NCBI RefSeq assembly: GCF_033955345.1
Contig: NZ_CP138332.1
Location: 4,030,001 to 4,094,000 of the forward strand
Length of the DNA: 64,000 nucleotides
From: Sphingobacterium bambusae
GTDB lineage: Bacteria; Bacteroidota; Bacteroidia; Sphingobacteriales; Sphingobacteriaceae
Direction: 5' to 3'
Shown here: in pieces, positions 25,797 through 35,503 of the stretch
Layout: the number at the start of each line of letters is the position of its first letter
How positions within the stretch are numbered: the first letter of the stretch is position 1
Translations under genes and position numbers: made by a program
Notes under the pieces: model-generated
The model's input: only the letters and a program-made list of their open reading frames with translations
What the model was told of the DNA's origin: nothing
Databases searched by the model: none

Positions 25797-27575
25797 ATGC
25801 CCGCTGCCAAATCAAATAAGATCGTTTCAGTCTTACTATGTATACTCGGTTTTATCTATTCTTTCTCTTTATCGGCTTATGAGCGAAATCATCGCTTAAG
25901 CATAGGGGGCTCTAATGTCTCCAAGGCTGATACGATGCAATTGATATCCAATGATGAAGTGAAAGTTGTATACTTTCATGGGAAAGGGCAGCTACCGTTT
26001 TTGGGATGGAAGGATCGGTTAGATCGAACACTCAAAGATGTGAGTAGTTTCTATGCAGAGGAGTTTGCAAAGCAGGGCAAATTTATCGAGGGGATACCTT
26101 TCGAAATGGAGGAGGATGAACGACTTAAACTGCATGTCGTAGAAGGACAAAAAGAAGCGTCGCGTTATGGAATACACTCCGGAGCCGAAATCGAACGGGA
26201 AATATCTGCTTCACTTGCAGGAACGGTCGATATGGACAATGATCACGTTCTTGTAATCACCGCGCTTGGTTACAAAAACGAAGATGGCAGCTATGTTTTC
26301 CACTCACCTTACTATGGTAGAGGAGGTGCACGATCAGGCCTATGTATTGTCGTTGATTGCGATCTTTTGGATGTCAAGAACCTAACAGATACTGTGCAGA
26401 GCATGTCTTTTTCGGAAATGGCGGTTGATGGAAAGCAGTGTTCGGTTGCCGAGTTTAATAGCTGGTACATCGGAGGGATAGCCCATGAAATGGGCCATTT
26501 TTTTGGCCTCCATCATGACTTCGGCCATCCTATAGAATGGCGTGATCCTCGTTTTATTTCTTTGATGGGGCAGCATGGAAGTCGGCATTATCGAGAAGAT
26601 CAGTGGAACATTGGAAGAACCTCCGCTTTTTCCAGAGCTGGCATCGAGCAATTAGCTGTACACCCTTTGTTTTCAAGGCAAAGTAAGCCGATTAGTTTTC
26701 TTCATGAGTTTTTAGTGCATGCTTACATATATACAGAAGATGCACAAGGAGCTAAATTGAAATTGAGCTACTATTCGCCGCGGACCCCCGCTCAAGTAGT
26801 TGCTTTGATTCGACCGATCGAAGGTAGTGAGTACTTCAACAATAGCTATATGGCGAGACTGTCTGCCGATACCCTCGCGGAATTTGATCTTCCTGTTTTT
26901 GAGTTTGCAAAACCTTATGAAGTCGTGTTGCTATTTCTTTGGACGGACGGTACAATGCTGACCCGTAAATACATGTTCGCCTCGACAGGAAATGCAAAAC
27001 TTGTCTATATGCAGCGATATGGTAATACGTTAGCCGAAGAATTGAAGAAAGAGCTGGAAAAAGATCGAACAAAGAATAAAAAAGAGCTAGACATCATAGG
27101 CAAAATATTGGACAACGAGCGTTTTGTGGATTTAGATACCTATCCTGATCGAGTTGTATCTCTTTCTGATGCTATTTGGGAGGAAGCCTATGTCGGTTGG
27201 GAGGTTCCCGCCAGAAATTATTTCAGTTCAGAATCAGATACACGCTTCTTTTTGGTTAAAAATGGACAGTTGTATGATAAGGGGCTATATGCACACTCTC
27301 CATCGCTCTATAGGTTCAATGTTAATGGAAAATGGAAACGAATTCAGGTCATGGCCGGTCTTCGCGACGGTGCTCATGAAGAGGGGGGAGCGCAGTTCCA
27401 TATCGTAGGCGATGGTAAAATCTTGGCTTCGTCAGCACAGTTAAAAGGTAATGAGACCTTTTTCTTTGACGTTGATATTGACGCAGTCCACTATTTAGAA
27501 CTTCGAACAAATGACATGGAGGGCCACAATCATAATTCATGGGCGATATGGTGTGCCCCTATTTTATCCAAATAG
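25797..27575 (+). CDS. Secreted zinc metalloprotease with C-terminal NPCBM-like domain
   Basis: 592 aa. A hydrophobic leader near residues 10-30 suggests export. The catalytic motif HEMGHFFGLHHD near residue 233 is the extended HExxHxxGxxH zinc site of metzincin-like proteases, with SLMGQHGS downstream as candidate Met-turn. The C-terminal part (about 450-590) looks like an NPCBM/NEW2-type carbohydrate-binding domain: DAIWEEAYVGWEVPARNYF, KGLYAHSPSLYRFNVNGKW, LELRTNDMEGHNHNSWAIWC. A secreted protease acting on glycoproteins or glycan-rich surfaces is the simplest reading. It converges with the HxlR gene 12 bp away. Confidence 0.82.
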   Translation: MPAAKSNKIVSVLLCILGFIYSFSLSAYERNHRLSIGGSNVSKADTMQLISNDEVKVVYFHGKGQLPFLGWKDRLDRTLKDVSSFYAEEFAKQGKFIEGIPFEMEEDERLKLHVVEGQKEASRYGIHSGAEIEREISASLAGTVDMDNDHVLVITALGYKNEDGSYVFHSPYYGRGGARSGLCIVVDCDLLDVKNLTDTVQSMSFSEMAVDGKQCSVAEFNSWYIGGIAHEMGHFFGLHHDFGHPIEWRDPRFISLMGQHGSRHYREDQWNIGRTSAFSRAGIEQLAVHPLFSRQSKPISFLHEFLVHAYIYTEDAQGAKLKLSYYSPRTPAQVVALIRPIEGSEYFNNSYMARLSADTLAEFDLPVFEFAKPYEVVLLFLWTDGTMLTRKYMFASTGNAKLVYMQRYGNTLAEELKKELEKDRTKNKKELDIIGKILDNERFVDLDTYPDRVVSLSDAIWEEAYVGWEVPARNYFSSESDTRFFLVKNGQLYDKGLYAHSPSLYRFNVNGKWKRIQVMAGLRDGAHEEGGAQFHIVGDGKILASSAQLKGNETFFFDVDIDAVHYLELRTNDMEGHNHNSWAIWCAPILSK

Positions 27576-27587
27576 CTTTTTCGCTTA

Positions 27588-27980
27588 CTAGATCACCGCC
27601 GGCGCCGCTGCTGGAACATCGGTCCTTTCCATTTGCGCTATAATGCGTTGCCGATGGTTGAATCCCCATTCGGCAATGGTTTGCGTTAAATGCTTTAAGG
27701 AAGTTCCGTATTCGGTTATTCTATATTCCACAGCCACGGGCGATGTGGGAAGGACAATGCGTTCGATCAAACCATTCACTTCCAGTTCCTTCAACTCACG
27801 ACTCAGCATTTTGCCCGATATTCCCTTGATATCCCGCAATAATTCGGAGTAGCGCATTGTGTGGAAACAAAGGCAGGCAATAATGGACACTTTCCATTTT
27901 CCGCTCAGGATTTCCATCGTGTCGCTGATTGCCAAAATCGTTTGACTACATTCTTTTGTTATGCTGTTATCTGGTTTCAT
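27588..27980 (-). CDS. HxlR-family transcriptional regulator
   Basis: 130 aa from the ATG at 27980; the frame can be extended to a TTG at 28001, which is less likely. Winged helix of the HxlR type: SGKWKVSIIACL, MRYSELLRDIKGISGKMLSRELKELEVNGLI, then VEYRITEYG. Members sense electrophiles, formaldehyde or redox stress. It is divergent from a nitroreductase gene, the usual target arrangement. A cysteine near residue 18 (KECSQ) sits where redox-sensing HxlR proteins carry theirs. Confidence 0.9.
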   Translation of the reverse strand: MKPDNSITKECSQTILAISDTMEILSGKWKVSIIACLCFHTMRYSELLRDIKGISGKMLSRELKELEVNGLIERIVLPTSPVAVEYRITEYGTSLKHLTQTIAEWGFNHRQRIIAQMERTDVPAAAPAVI

Positions 27981-27992
27981 ACTTGTCTGTTG

Positions 27993-28060
27993 GTTACCCA
28001 AATGTCACTATTACTTTTTGTTACCAAGTGTCAAAGTTACATACAATACCTTTACTTTTG
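27993..28060. promoter_or_regulatory. HxlR-nitroreductase intergenic region: repeated motif and nitroreductase promoter
   Basis: GTTACCCAAATGTCA (27993-28007) and GTTACCAAGTGTCA (28020-28033) are near-identical direct repeats between the divergent genes, with a third GTTAC at 28036. TACTTTTG at 28053-28060 fits the -7 element for the nitroreductase; the second repeat covers the place of its -33 element. This is a good candidate for HxlR binding and repression. Confidence 0.5.
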
Positions 28061-28079
28061 ACAAAAAATAAGAGCATAT

Positions 28080-28709
28080 ATGGAATTAATTAATCATTTG
28101 AAATGGCGTTACGCCACCAAAAAGTATACAGAAGAGAAGGTAAGTGATGAGAAGATCGAACAAATTTTAGAGGCCATTAATCTTACCGCTTCATCATGTG
28201 GCATACAGCCCTATCGTGTTTTTGCAATTGCCGATCCCATTTTAAAAGCGAAATTAGGCGAGGGATCCTTTAATGGGCAGATTGCTAATTCGTCTCACTT
28301 GCTAGTCTTTGCAGCCTTCAACGATGTCTCGTTGACCTACGTTGATGAGTATGTGGCCATGGCCGAGCAACAAAGAAATCTTCCGGCGGGCGCCATGGCC
28401 GAGTTTAAGAAAGCCTTGGTGAGCTTTTTTTCCACACAAAGTGCCGAGGCTAACGCCGCATGGGCAAATAAACAGGCCTATATAGGTTTAGGTACAGCGT
28501 TGATCGCTGCAGCCGAACAAAAAGTCGATAGCACACCGATGGAGGGCTTTGATGCTGCGAAATTTGACGAACTGTTGGGGTTGACCGATAAGGGGCTTCA
28601 CGCAGCGGTTGTTCTTTCGTTGGGCTACCGCGATGCAGCCAATGACTATCTAGCCAATATGTCTAAAGTAAGGTTGCCCATCGCTGATTTTGCAACTTTT
28701 CTGAAGTAA
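28080..28709 (+). CDS. NAD(P)H-dependent nitroreductase-family oxidoreductase
   Basis: 209 aa. Nitroreductase fold with FMN contacts at the start (HLKWRYATKKYT), ASSCGIQPYRVF, and LSLGYRDAANDY at the end. The family reduces nitro compounds and quinones with NAD(P)H. Divergent from an HxlR regulator with repeats over its promoter, so it is probably induced by electrophilic or redox stress. A 19-bp-stem terminator follows. Confidence 0.92.
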   Translation: MELINHLKWRYATKKYTEEKVSDEKIEQILEAINLTASSCGIQPYRVFAIADPILKAKLGEGSFNGQIANSSHLLVFAAFNDVSLTYVDEYVAMAEQQRNLPAGAMAEFKKALVSFFSTQSAEANAAWANKQAYIGLGTALIAAAEQKVDSTPMEGFDAAKFDELLGLTDKGLHAAVVLSLGYRDAANDYLANMSKVRLPIADFATFLK

Positions 28710-28730
28710 GACAAATACCTATTTAATGCG

Positions 28731-28786
28731 GGCAACCTGCGTATATCATCGTTTACCAAACGGGCATATGATATGCGCAGGTTGCC
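28731..28786 (+). terminator. Strong terminator after the nitroreductase gene
   Basis: GGCAACCTGCG... at 28731-28749 pairs with 28768-28786 (19 bp, one G-T wobble), with an inner CGTTT/AAACG hairpin. It is followed by TTGTTTTT. Confidence 0.75.
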
Positions 28787-28887
28787 TTGTTTTTAGGCCA
28801 AGATATAGATTGCGTAACCCTATGGGGCAAATAAAATGCTATATTGTAAGTCTTTTGTAGACGGTGTATATTTAAGCAAGCTAGCAT

Positions 28888-29979
28888 ATGATAAAAGCAA
28901 ACATGTTGACTTTCATGTTCATCATGGTTTCCAGCGTCGTTTTGGGGCAGGAACCGCTTAGACTGGCTGTTGCCGGTCTTAGTCATGGACATGTAGATTG
29001 GATATTTAATAGACAGCATAAAGGTGATGTGAAACTGGTAGGCATCTTCGAAACCAATCCTGATTTAATTGATCGCTATGCAAAGCGCTACCATATAGAT
29101 AAGTCTTTGTTTTTTACCGATATGGAAAGCATGCTCGATCAGGCAAAGCCGGATGCCGTTTCTGCATTTGGAGGCATCAGTGAGCATGTGATGGTCGTTC
29201 GGGTCTGTGCGCCAAGGCAGGTGCATGTGATGGTGGAGAAACCGCTAGCGACGACTTTGGATGAAGCATTGGAAATACAGGAGCTTGCAAGTAGGCACCA
29301 CATCCACGTGTTGACAAATTTTGAAACCTCTTGGTACGAAAGCAATCAACAGGCGAAAGTTATGCTCGATGCCGGCAAGTTGGGCGAGCTACGAAAGGTG
29401 ACGGTGAACGACGGACATCAGGGGCCTAAAGAAATAGGAGTAAGCAAAGAATTTTTTGACATACTGACCGACCCGAAACGAAACGGAGCTGGAGCCCTTG
29501 TTGATTTTGGCTGCTATGGCGCCAATTTAATGACGTGGCTGATGGCTGGGCAAAAGCCCCTTTCGGTTACTGCTGTCGTTCATCAAAATAAGCCACATAT
29601 CTACACCGAGGTGGATGACGAAGCAACAATCATCCTGCAATATCCGACGTCTCAATGTGTAATCCAAGCATCATGGAATTGGCCTTTTTCCCGTAAGGAT
29701 ATGCAGGTGTATGGTACGAAGGGTTATGCGACCGCTGTCGATGCGACAACATTACGCTACCGCCTCGACGAAGGCGCTGCAGAGGAATCAAGGATACTGC
29801 CTGCACGCAAACCTCCTTTTGACGACCCTTTTGCCCTGCTTGCTGCCGTTGTCAAGGGTACCGTGCAGCTGGAGGAGTTTGACTGTTATGGTTTGCCCGT
29901 TAATGTTGTTGCGGTTGCTATTTTAGATGCAGCAAAAAGATCTGCTGCTGAACAAAAAACGATATATCTAGAAAAATAA
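28888..29979 (+). CDS. Secreted Gfo/Idh/MocA-family oxidoreductase
   Basis: 363 aa. A signal peptide (MLTFMFIMVSSVVLGQ after a short leader) precedes the NAD(P)-binding domain, whose motif is AVAGLSHGHV, with EKPLATTLDEAL as the family EKP motif. The C-terminal domain contains GGHQGP-like and VDFGCYGANLMTWL segments. Members act on sugars, inositols or their derivatives; export of a Rossmann-fold enzyme is common in Bacteroidota and often goes with DUF1080 partners. No operon partner lies beside it. Confidence 0.85.
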   Translation: MIKANMLTFMFIMVSSVVLGQEPLRLAVAGLSHGHVDWIFNRQHKGDVKLVGIFETNPDLIDRYAKRYHIDKSLFFTDMESMLDQAKPDAVSAFGGISEHVMVVRVCAPRQVHVMVEKPLATTLDEALEIQELASRHHIHVLTNFETSWYESNQQAKVMLDAGKLGELRKVTVNDGHQGPKEIGVSKEFFDILTDPKRNGAGALVDFGCYGANLMTWLMAGQKPLSVTAVVHQNKPHIYTEVDDEATIILQYPTSQCVIQASWNWPFSRKDMQVYGTKGYATAVDATTLRYRLDEGAAEESRILPARKPPFDDPFALLAAVVKGTVQLEEFDCYGLPVNVVAVAILDAAKRSAAEQKTIYLEK

Positions 29980-30074
29980 GGGATAGGCTGATGCATTTGT
30001 CGCTGGCTCTTCGTTTGCGAAGAAAAATGAAATGATTAACTTCGTTATACCATTATATAGTAAACGCGAACATT

Positions 30075-30293
30075 ATGTCTTTCCAAGCTTATATTGACAA
30101 TATTCATCAAAAAACGGGCAAGACGCCTGAAGATTTTAAACAGCTCGCCACCGAGAAAGGATTTATAGTCGATGGCGAATTGAATAAATCTGTGAAAGCA
30201 ACCGAAATCACCAATTGGCTGAAGAACGACTTTGAACTGGGGCATGGACATGCCATGGCCATCTATGCCACCTTCAAAGGCAAAACGAGTTAA
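30075..30293 (+). CDS. DUF4287 small protein
   Basis: 72 aa. The whole protein is one DUF4287 domain: YIDNIHQKTGKTPEDF at the start and HGHAMAIYATFKGK at the end. Cytoplasmic, no signal peptide. The function is unknown; the domain is often fused to DUF5655 in other bacteria. Confidence 0.85.
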   Translation: MSFQAYIDNIHQKTGKTPEDFKQLATEKGFIVDGELNKSVKATEITNWLKNDFELGHGHAMAIYATFKGKTS

Positions 30294-30495
30294 TCCCTAC
30301 TACGCTGACACTTAAAGGATAAAATCATCCGTCGGTTGGATTCGTTAGCGTCGAGCTATGATGGTGTGCTTTAAACTGTTGATTTTTCATTAAGTTGTGA
30401 CTATTTTCTGTTTTTTATTGCTCCTTCTACTTCGTTTTCCTATATTGCGTCGTGGTTAAATTGCCTGCAATTTTTTAGTTAAAAAATACGGATTA

Positions 30496-32217
30496 ATGGT
30501 TGAAAATCAGAAGTTCAAAATCTGCCTAACAATGGCGGGAGCGGTATCTGCCGGCGCTTTTACGGCAGGTGTTGTGGATTATTTGTTGGAAACGATGGAA
30601 TTGTGGGAGAAGGCGAAGCAAAGAAATAAAGCATTGGGTATAGGGCATGTTGACTATGATCATAGTCTGCCAATGCATGAGGTAGAAATCGATGTGATCA
30701 GCGGTTCGTCTGCTGGTGGTATTACCGGTGCGTTGACCATGCTCAATCTGGTCGACCAATCTTACCGGCCGGTGAACAAGGATAACCCTAACGGAGTGAA
30801 CAACCGTTTTTATGAAAGCTGGGTGAATATGGCGGACGATCAAATAGAAAATACCTTTGAAAAGATGCTCGCCAAGAGCGATTTGAAGAAGTTGAAGAAA
30901 GGAGACAAGCCCGAGGCGCTCCTAAATTCAGATCCTATCGATGCCATTGCAGATCGTGCTTTGCAGTTAAAGGAGCCTATCGCTTATCCGCCTTACATTG
31001 CCCCCGATTTGGACCTTATCCTAACCACCACCAATTTACGGGGTATGAACTTTCAAATTGACTTTGGCGGCTTCAAAAAGGCAGGCCCGGTAATCACCAG
31101 CCACGCTGGCTTTTTTAGGTATAAACTGGCCCATGAGCAGCGAGCCGCAGGGATTCCTGCGGGCGATGATCTCTACTATGTGCTCGATCTGAAAAATCCA
31201 CAGGACATGAACTACCTCAAGGAAGCGACATTGAGTACTGCGGCCTTTCCCATAGGCCTGAAGTCCCGTGAGGTGTCTATCGCTCAGGAATTCGTCAATC
31301 GCTATCCCAAGTATCTCTTCGGCGAACGACAAGGTGTAAAGCCCTTGGTGCGTGAAGAGGAGGTGTATCGCTTTAACTCTATCGATGGTGGATTGATCAA
31401 CAACGAGCCGTTTGCCATAGGACTGAAGGTGTTGCGCGAAAAAAATCCAGCGTTGGACGATCGCTATGCCGTCGTCATGATAGACCCTTTTCCAAATAGC
31501 GATCACGATGTGGATGAAGTTAATCCGCGCCCTGATCTGATCACGGTGGCAAAAGGAATGTTCAAATCTTTGCGCAATCAAGCGATGTTCAATCAAGATG
31601 GCATATTGGATGCCATCGAGGGACGAGACCACACGAAATTTCTCGTCGAGCCCGTACGGAAAATGAAGCTGGGCAAGGTGATTAGTGCAGTCAAAAATCA
31701 CTTGGCATCGGCCCCTTTTAGCGGATTTGCCGGATTTATGCAGCGATCGTTTCGCGAGCATGATTACCACCTGGGGCGCTTGAACTGCCAAGCCTTTTTA
31801 CGCTATTATTTTGCAGTGCCAGAAACGGATGTTCAACACAAACTGGGGCTGGTGCCACATGATAAAGCGATGGATCGCTTCGCTATTTTCGAACAGCAGT
31901 TTGATATCAATAGCCCTCGGTTTTTTCCGATTATCCCTGACATTAGGGTTCTTAAAGCACGCACAAATGAGGTCGACGAGGCCATGTTCGGTGCGGACGC
32001 CCAGTTGGATTTTCTAGATTTTCCAAGAATGGCGGAGAGCGACTTTAACAAACGCTATCGAACAGCGGTTAGAAGACGCTTGGAATCGGTGCTGAACAGT
32101 ATTGTTGGAAATTTTTGGTTTAAAGCCTTGAATAGGCTCTTCCTTCGCCGTCGTCTGGCAGATGGCTTAAGCGATATGATGCTTAAAGCACTTCGGGACA
32201 ATGGTCAGATAAGTTAA
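30496..32217 (+). CDS. Patatin-like phospholipase
   Basis: 573 aa, no signal peptide. The catalytic dyad is readable: the oxyanion stretch MAGAVSAGAFTAGV (residues 13-26), the nucleophile in GSSAGG (near residue 76) and the aspartate in IDGGLINNEPF (near 297). The C-terminal part is long and helical, without a beta-barrel, so this is not a type V autotransporter form. The family hydrolyses acyl chains of membrane lipids. A hairpin follows the stop. Confidence 0.88.
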   Translation: MVENQKFKICLTMAGAVSAGAFTAGVVDYLLETMELWEKAKQRNKALGIGHVDYDHSLPMHEVEIDVISGSSAGGITGALTMLNLVDQSYRPVNKDNPNGVNNRFYESWVNMADDQIENTFEKMLAKSDLKKLKKGDKPEALLNSDPIDAIADRALQLKEPIAYPPYIAPDLDLILTTTNLRGMNFQIDFGGFKKAGPVITSHAGFFRYKLAHEQRAAGIPAGDDLYYVLDLKNPQDMNYLKEATLSTAAFPIGLKSREVSIAQEFVNRYPKYLFGERQGVKPLVREEEVYRFNSIDGGLINNEPFAIGLKVLREKNPALDDRYAVVMIDPFPNSDHDVDEVNPRPDLITVAKGMFKSLRNQAMFNQDGILDAIEGRDHTKFLVEPVRKMKLGKVISAVKNHLASAPFSGFAGFMQRSFREHDYHLGRLNCQAFLRYYFAVPETDVQHKLGLVPHDKAMDRFAIFEQQFDINSPRFFPIIPDIRVLKARTNEVDEAMFGADAQLDFLDFPRMAESDFNKRYRTAVRRRLESVLNSIVGNFWFKALNRLFLRRRLADGLSDMMLKALRDNGQIS

Positions 32218-32245
32218 GCACCGTTTACCTCCATTTCTCTTTAAA

Positions 32246-32277
32246 ATCAGTAACCCAGTGTAGCTTTGGTTACTGAT
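32246..32277 (+). terminator. Hairpin after the patatin gene
   Basis: ATCAGTAACC (32246-32255) pairs perfectly with GGTTACTGAT (32268-32277). No T-run follows, so termination here is uncertain. Confidence 0.4.
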
Positions 32278-32636
32278 GGATTGCGTGCATAGCAGGTGCA
32301 CTTGCTACATAATGCTTGGTCTATGGCTTTTGATTTAGGCAACTGATGGGCGCTACCTAAGCTTTTTTGGGTTCTGCTCTTCTGCAGTGACGCTTGATTA
32401 TTAAAACTTAACATTGCTTCATACTTTAAATAATCAATAGGCCACTGGTCTGCTGCACTGCTGTGTTACGGCTTGTGCTTTAATTCTTGTTTTTTTTATT
32501 ACTTATGATTAATTATATCATTTTTTGAAATATAATTTGTCTCATTGAGAAATATATTTATTTTATAACATTCTATTAATATTCCAATAATAGTCTGCGT
32601 CTACTTTTGGTTAATTGATTAAATAACATAATTTTC
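32278..32636. other. Gene-free region upstream of the TonB receptor
   Basis: AT-rich and without a supportable gene. TACTTTTG at 32602-32609 fits the -7 element and lies 28 bp before the receptor start, but no convincing -33 element is found at the right distance. Confidence 0.4.
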
Positions 32637-35459
32637 ATGAAACCAAAGGTTCTTGTATTTATCTTTTTTACATGGCTAACAAATTTTTGTTTAGCACAGA
32701 CAGGTGTGTTAAAAGGGAGGGTGACGGACTTAACGGGAGGGAAGGTTGTCGAAGGGGTAACAGTCGCTATCGCCAATACAACTATTACCACATTGACCGA
32801 TAATGAAGGCTTTTTTACATGGAATGCGCTGGAGCCTGGGGTGTACAGCATTATTTTGTCTTATGTCGGCTATCAGAAGTTGACCGTCCGAGATGTACTT
32901 ATACAGGCTGATCAAGTCGTTACGCTAGAGCTGGGTCTAAGTCGTGAGGGAAAAGAGCTTGATGAAGTCGTTGTAGAAGCAAAACAGCTCGCTAATACGC
33001 AAACTGCAGTTATTGCAGAGGTAAAAAAAGCCCATCAAGTTGTCAGCGGAATCTCACAGCAGCAAATTAAAATTTCACAAGACCGGGATGCAGGACAGGT
33101 CATGAGCCGCATTCCCGGCTTAACCATTGTCGATAATCGTTTTGTCGTTGTGAGGGGTTTACCAGAAAGGTACAACCAAGTGATGTTTAACAATGTAATC
33201 GCACCAAGTTCGGAGGTAGATCGACGTACATTTTCCTTTGATTTGATACCGAGCAATGTCTTGGACAGGATCATGATCAACAAATCTGGTGCTCCTGAAA
33301 ATCCCGGCGATTTTTCTGGAGGCTTGATAAAGGTATACACAAGCGCTCCAACAAATGAAAATTTTACCATATTCTCTCTAGGGGCCAACTACCGCGTTGG
33401 AACAAGTTTCAAACCCTATGTGTACAACCGCATGTCTGGTACCGATATGTTCGGTTTCGATAATTCGGATAGACCTTTGCCCAGTTCATTTCCATCGACT
33501 TTGACCTTGCGAAATTCATCCCTCAACGATCCCATTCGAGTCTCGGCACCACGCCTGCTCAATAACGATTTGAGTACACGTCAAGTGACCGCGATGCCTG
33601 ATATCAATTTTGGTGCAAGTATGGTGCGAGTCTGGAATTTTAAAGGTCAACGCTTAAGTTTGCTGACCGCATTGAATTATGCGCAATCGTTCGTCTATTA
33701 CGAGCGCGAATTCGCACGATACCTCACGCAAGATGCTGCCAATCCTACAGCTGCGCTAGAACCTCGGTTTGCATATATGGATCAGCGCTACGAAAAGGAA
33801 AATCGCATCAGCGCCCTAGCTAATTTAACCTACGTCTTTAATCCATACCATAAAATTGAGCTTAAGTCATTGTTTAACCAGATCGGTGAAAATATTAACC
33901 TTGTTCGAAGCGGGGTAGACTTTATACAGTTTCAGGAGAATGCACGTAGGAACTATATGTACCAATATCGCTCCCGCACTATCGCGACGGAGCAACTGGA
34001 AGGGACGCATCGTTTTGCTGAAGGACGATCGACACTCAATTGGGTGTTGGGGTTAAACTACCTCAATGAACAACAGCCTAATCTACGTCGATTTAGGACG
34101 ATGGACAACGCCGGTGACGCTAACTACAGTATGATTATCCCTCCAAGCTCCAATTTAGTGGAGACGGGAACTTATCACGGCGATCTCCGTGAGATCGGGA
34201 TAAACCATGGGGTGAATTTCACCCAGCAAGTCGGTCATTGGGACGACGATATGCCAATTTTATTGAGAGCAGGCTACATGTTGGACTACCGCAATCGTAG
34301 ATTTGGTTCTCGTTATTTCTCTTATCGCGGGGCATCCGGGGTGAATACGGATACCTACGCCAACTTGCCGCTAAATCAAATTTTTGTAGATGATAATTTT
34401 GGCTCGGATGGATTCATTATCGAAGAGGGCACTTCGCCAAGGGATAGCTATGACGCTCGTAACTTTTTGTCGGCAGGGTACCTCGGTATAGAACTACCTT
34501 TGGGCGACTTTTACCTATCGGGCGGGGTACGAGCCGAATACAACATCTTATCGCTCAACTCAGCTCTAGACAATGGGATACCGGTTAACGTTGATAACCC
34601 TATTTTTTCGCCCCTGGGATTCCTAAATATAGAATATAGCTTTAACGATATGCATAAAATGCGTGGAAGCTACGGAAGAACGGTAAATAGACCGGAATTC
34701 AGAGAGATCGCTCCCTTTCTCTTCTATGATTTTGAGTTTGATGCAGGCCGCTATGGTAACCCCGATCTGCAAACAGCCAACATAGACAACTTTGATCTAC
34801 GGTATGAATTTTATCCAAGAAATGGAGAGACGATCAGCTTGGGGACATTTTACAAGCGCTTTACAAATCCTATTGAAACAGCCATCTTACTGCAGGGAGG
34901 CGATAATCCGGCATTCACATTTACCAATGCAGCGGGCGGAGCCTATAGCTATGGCTTGGAACTGGAGCTGAGAAAATCCTTGCGTGGTTGGACGAGCAGT
35001 ACGTTTATGGATAAGCTTAGTATTAATCTGAATGCTTCGTTGATAAAATCGGAAGTTGATTACGGTACATCGGAAGACGTGGTTGCTCAAGATAGGATAC
35101 GCCCTATGCAAGGGCAATCGCCTTATGTTGCTAATGTTATCCTCGCCTATCAGGATGAAGAAAAGGGCTGGCAAGCGAGCGCCGCTTACAATGTGATGGG
35201 CGCACGTATCTACGCAATAGGCAGCGTGCAGTTTCCGGCCATTTATGAGCTGCCCAGAAATGCCGTAGATATTACCATCACGAAAAATATCAAACAGCTG
35301 AGCATTAAGGCCGGTGTGCAGGATTTATTAAATGCTCCTTATCGATTCTATCAAGACACCAATCGTGATCAGCGTATCGACAGGGAAGTGGACGATGTCA
35401 TCTTCCACTTTCGAAAAGGGCCTTTGTGCACGCTGGGACTAACGTATACGCTGAAATAG
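32637..35459 (+). CDS. TonB-dependent receptor with carboxypeptidase-like N-terminal domain
   Basis: 940 aa. Signal peptide ending CLAQ, then a regulatory-like beta domain (about 23-105: LKGRVTDLTGGKVVEGVTVAI), a plug domain (about 115-250: GQVMSRIPGLTIVDNRFVVVRGL, PGDFSGGLIKVYT) and a barrel ending LGLTYTLK. It is not a SusC: the SusC signature and a SusD partner are missing. Directly downstream lies a beta-helix lipoprotein gene (44 bp gap), so the pair probably forms one uptake unit. The substrate is unknown; peptides, phosphorus compounds and metals are all possible. Confidence 0.9.
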   Translation: MKPKVLVFIFFTWLTNFCLAQTGVLKGRVTDLTGGKVVEGVTVAIANTTITTLTDNEGFFTWNALEPGVYSIILSYVGYQKLTVRDVLIQADQVVTLELGLSREGKELDEVVVEAKQLANTQTAVIAEVKKAHQVVSGISQQQIKISQDRDAGQVMSRIPGLTIVDNRFVVVRGLPERYNQVMFNNVIAPSSEVDRRTFSFDLIPSNVLDRIMINKSGAPENPGDFSGGLIKVYTSAPTNENFTIFSLGANYRVGTSFKPYVYNRMSGTDMFGFDNSDRPLPSSFPSTLTLRNSSLNDPIRVSAPRLLNNDLSTRQVTAMPDINFGASMVRVWNFKGQRLSLLTALNYAQSFVYYEREFARYLTQDAANPTAALEPRFAYMDQRYEKENRISALANLTYVFNPYHKIELKSLFNQIGENINLVRSGVDFIQFQENARRNYMYQYRSRTIATEQLEGTHRFAEGRSTLNWVLGLNYLNEQQPNLRRFRTMDNAGDANYSMIIPPSSNLVETGTYHGDLREIGINHGVNFTQQVGHWDDDMPILLRAGYMLDYRNRRFGSRYFSYRGASGVNTDTYANLPLNQIFVDDNFGSDGFIIEEGTSPRDSYDARNFLSAGYLGIELPLGDFYLSGGVRAEYNILSLNSALDNGIPVNVDNPIFSPLGFLNIEYSFNDMHKMRGSYGRTVNRPEFREIAPFLFYDFEFDAGRYGNPDLQTANIDNFDLRYEFYPRNGETISLGTFYKRFTNPIETAILLQGGDNPAFTFTNAAGGAYSYGLELELRKSLRGWTSSTFMDKLSINLNASLIKSEVDYGTSEDVVAQDRIRPMQGQSPYVANVILAYQDEEKGWQASAAYNVMGARIYAIGSVQFPAIYELPRNAVDITITKNIKQLSIKAGVQDLLNAPYRFYQDTNRDQRIDREVDDVIFHFRKGPLCTLGLTYTLK

Positions 35460-35503
35460 CAAAATAATATAAACAGTATCATACATTCTAAAAAAGCAAA
35501 ATC

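Noticed and set aside
31036..31791. 251-aa minus-strand frame inside the patatin gene
   Set aside because: The plus-strand gene has the patatin motifs; the frame has no recognisable domain.
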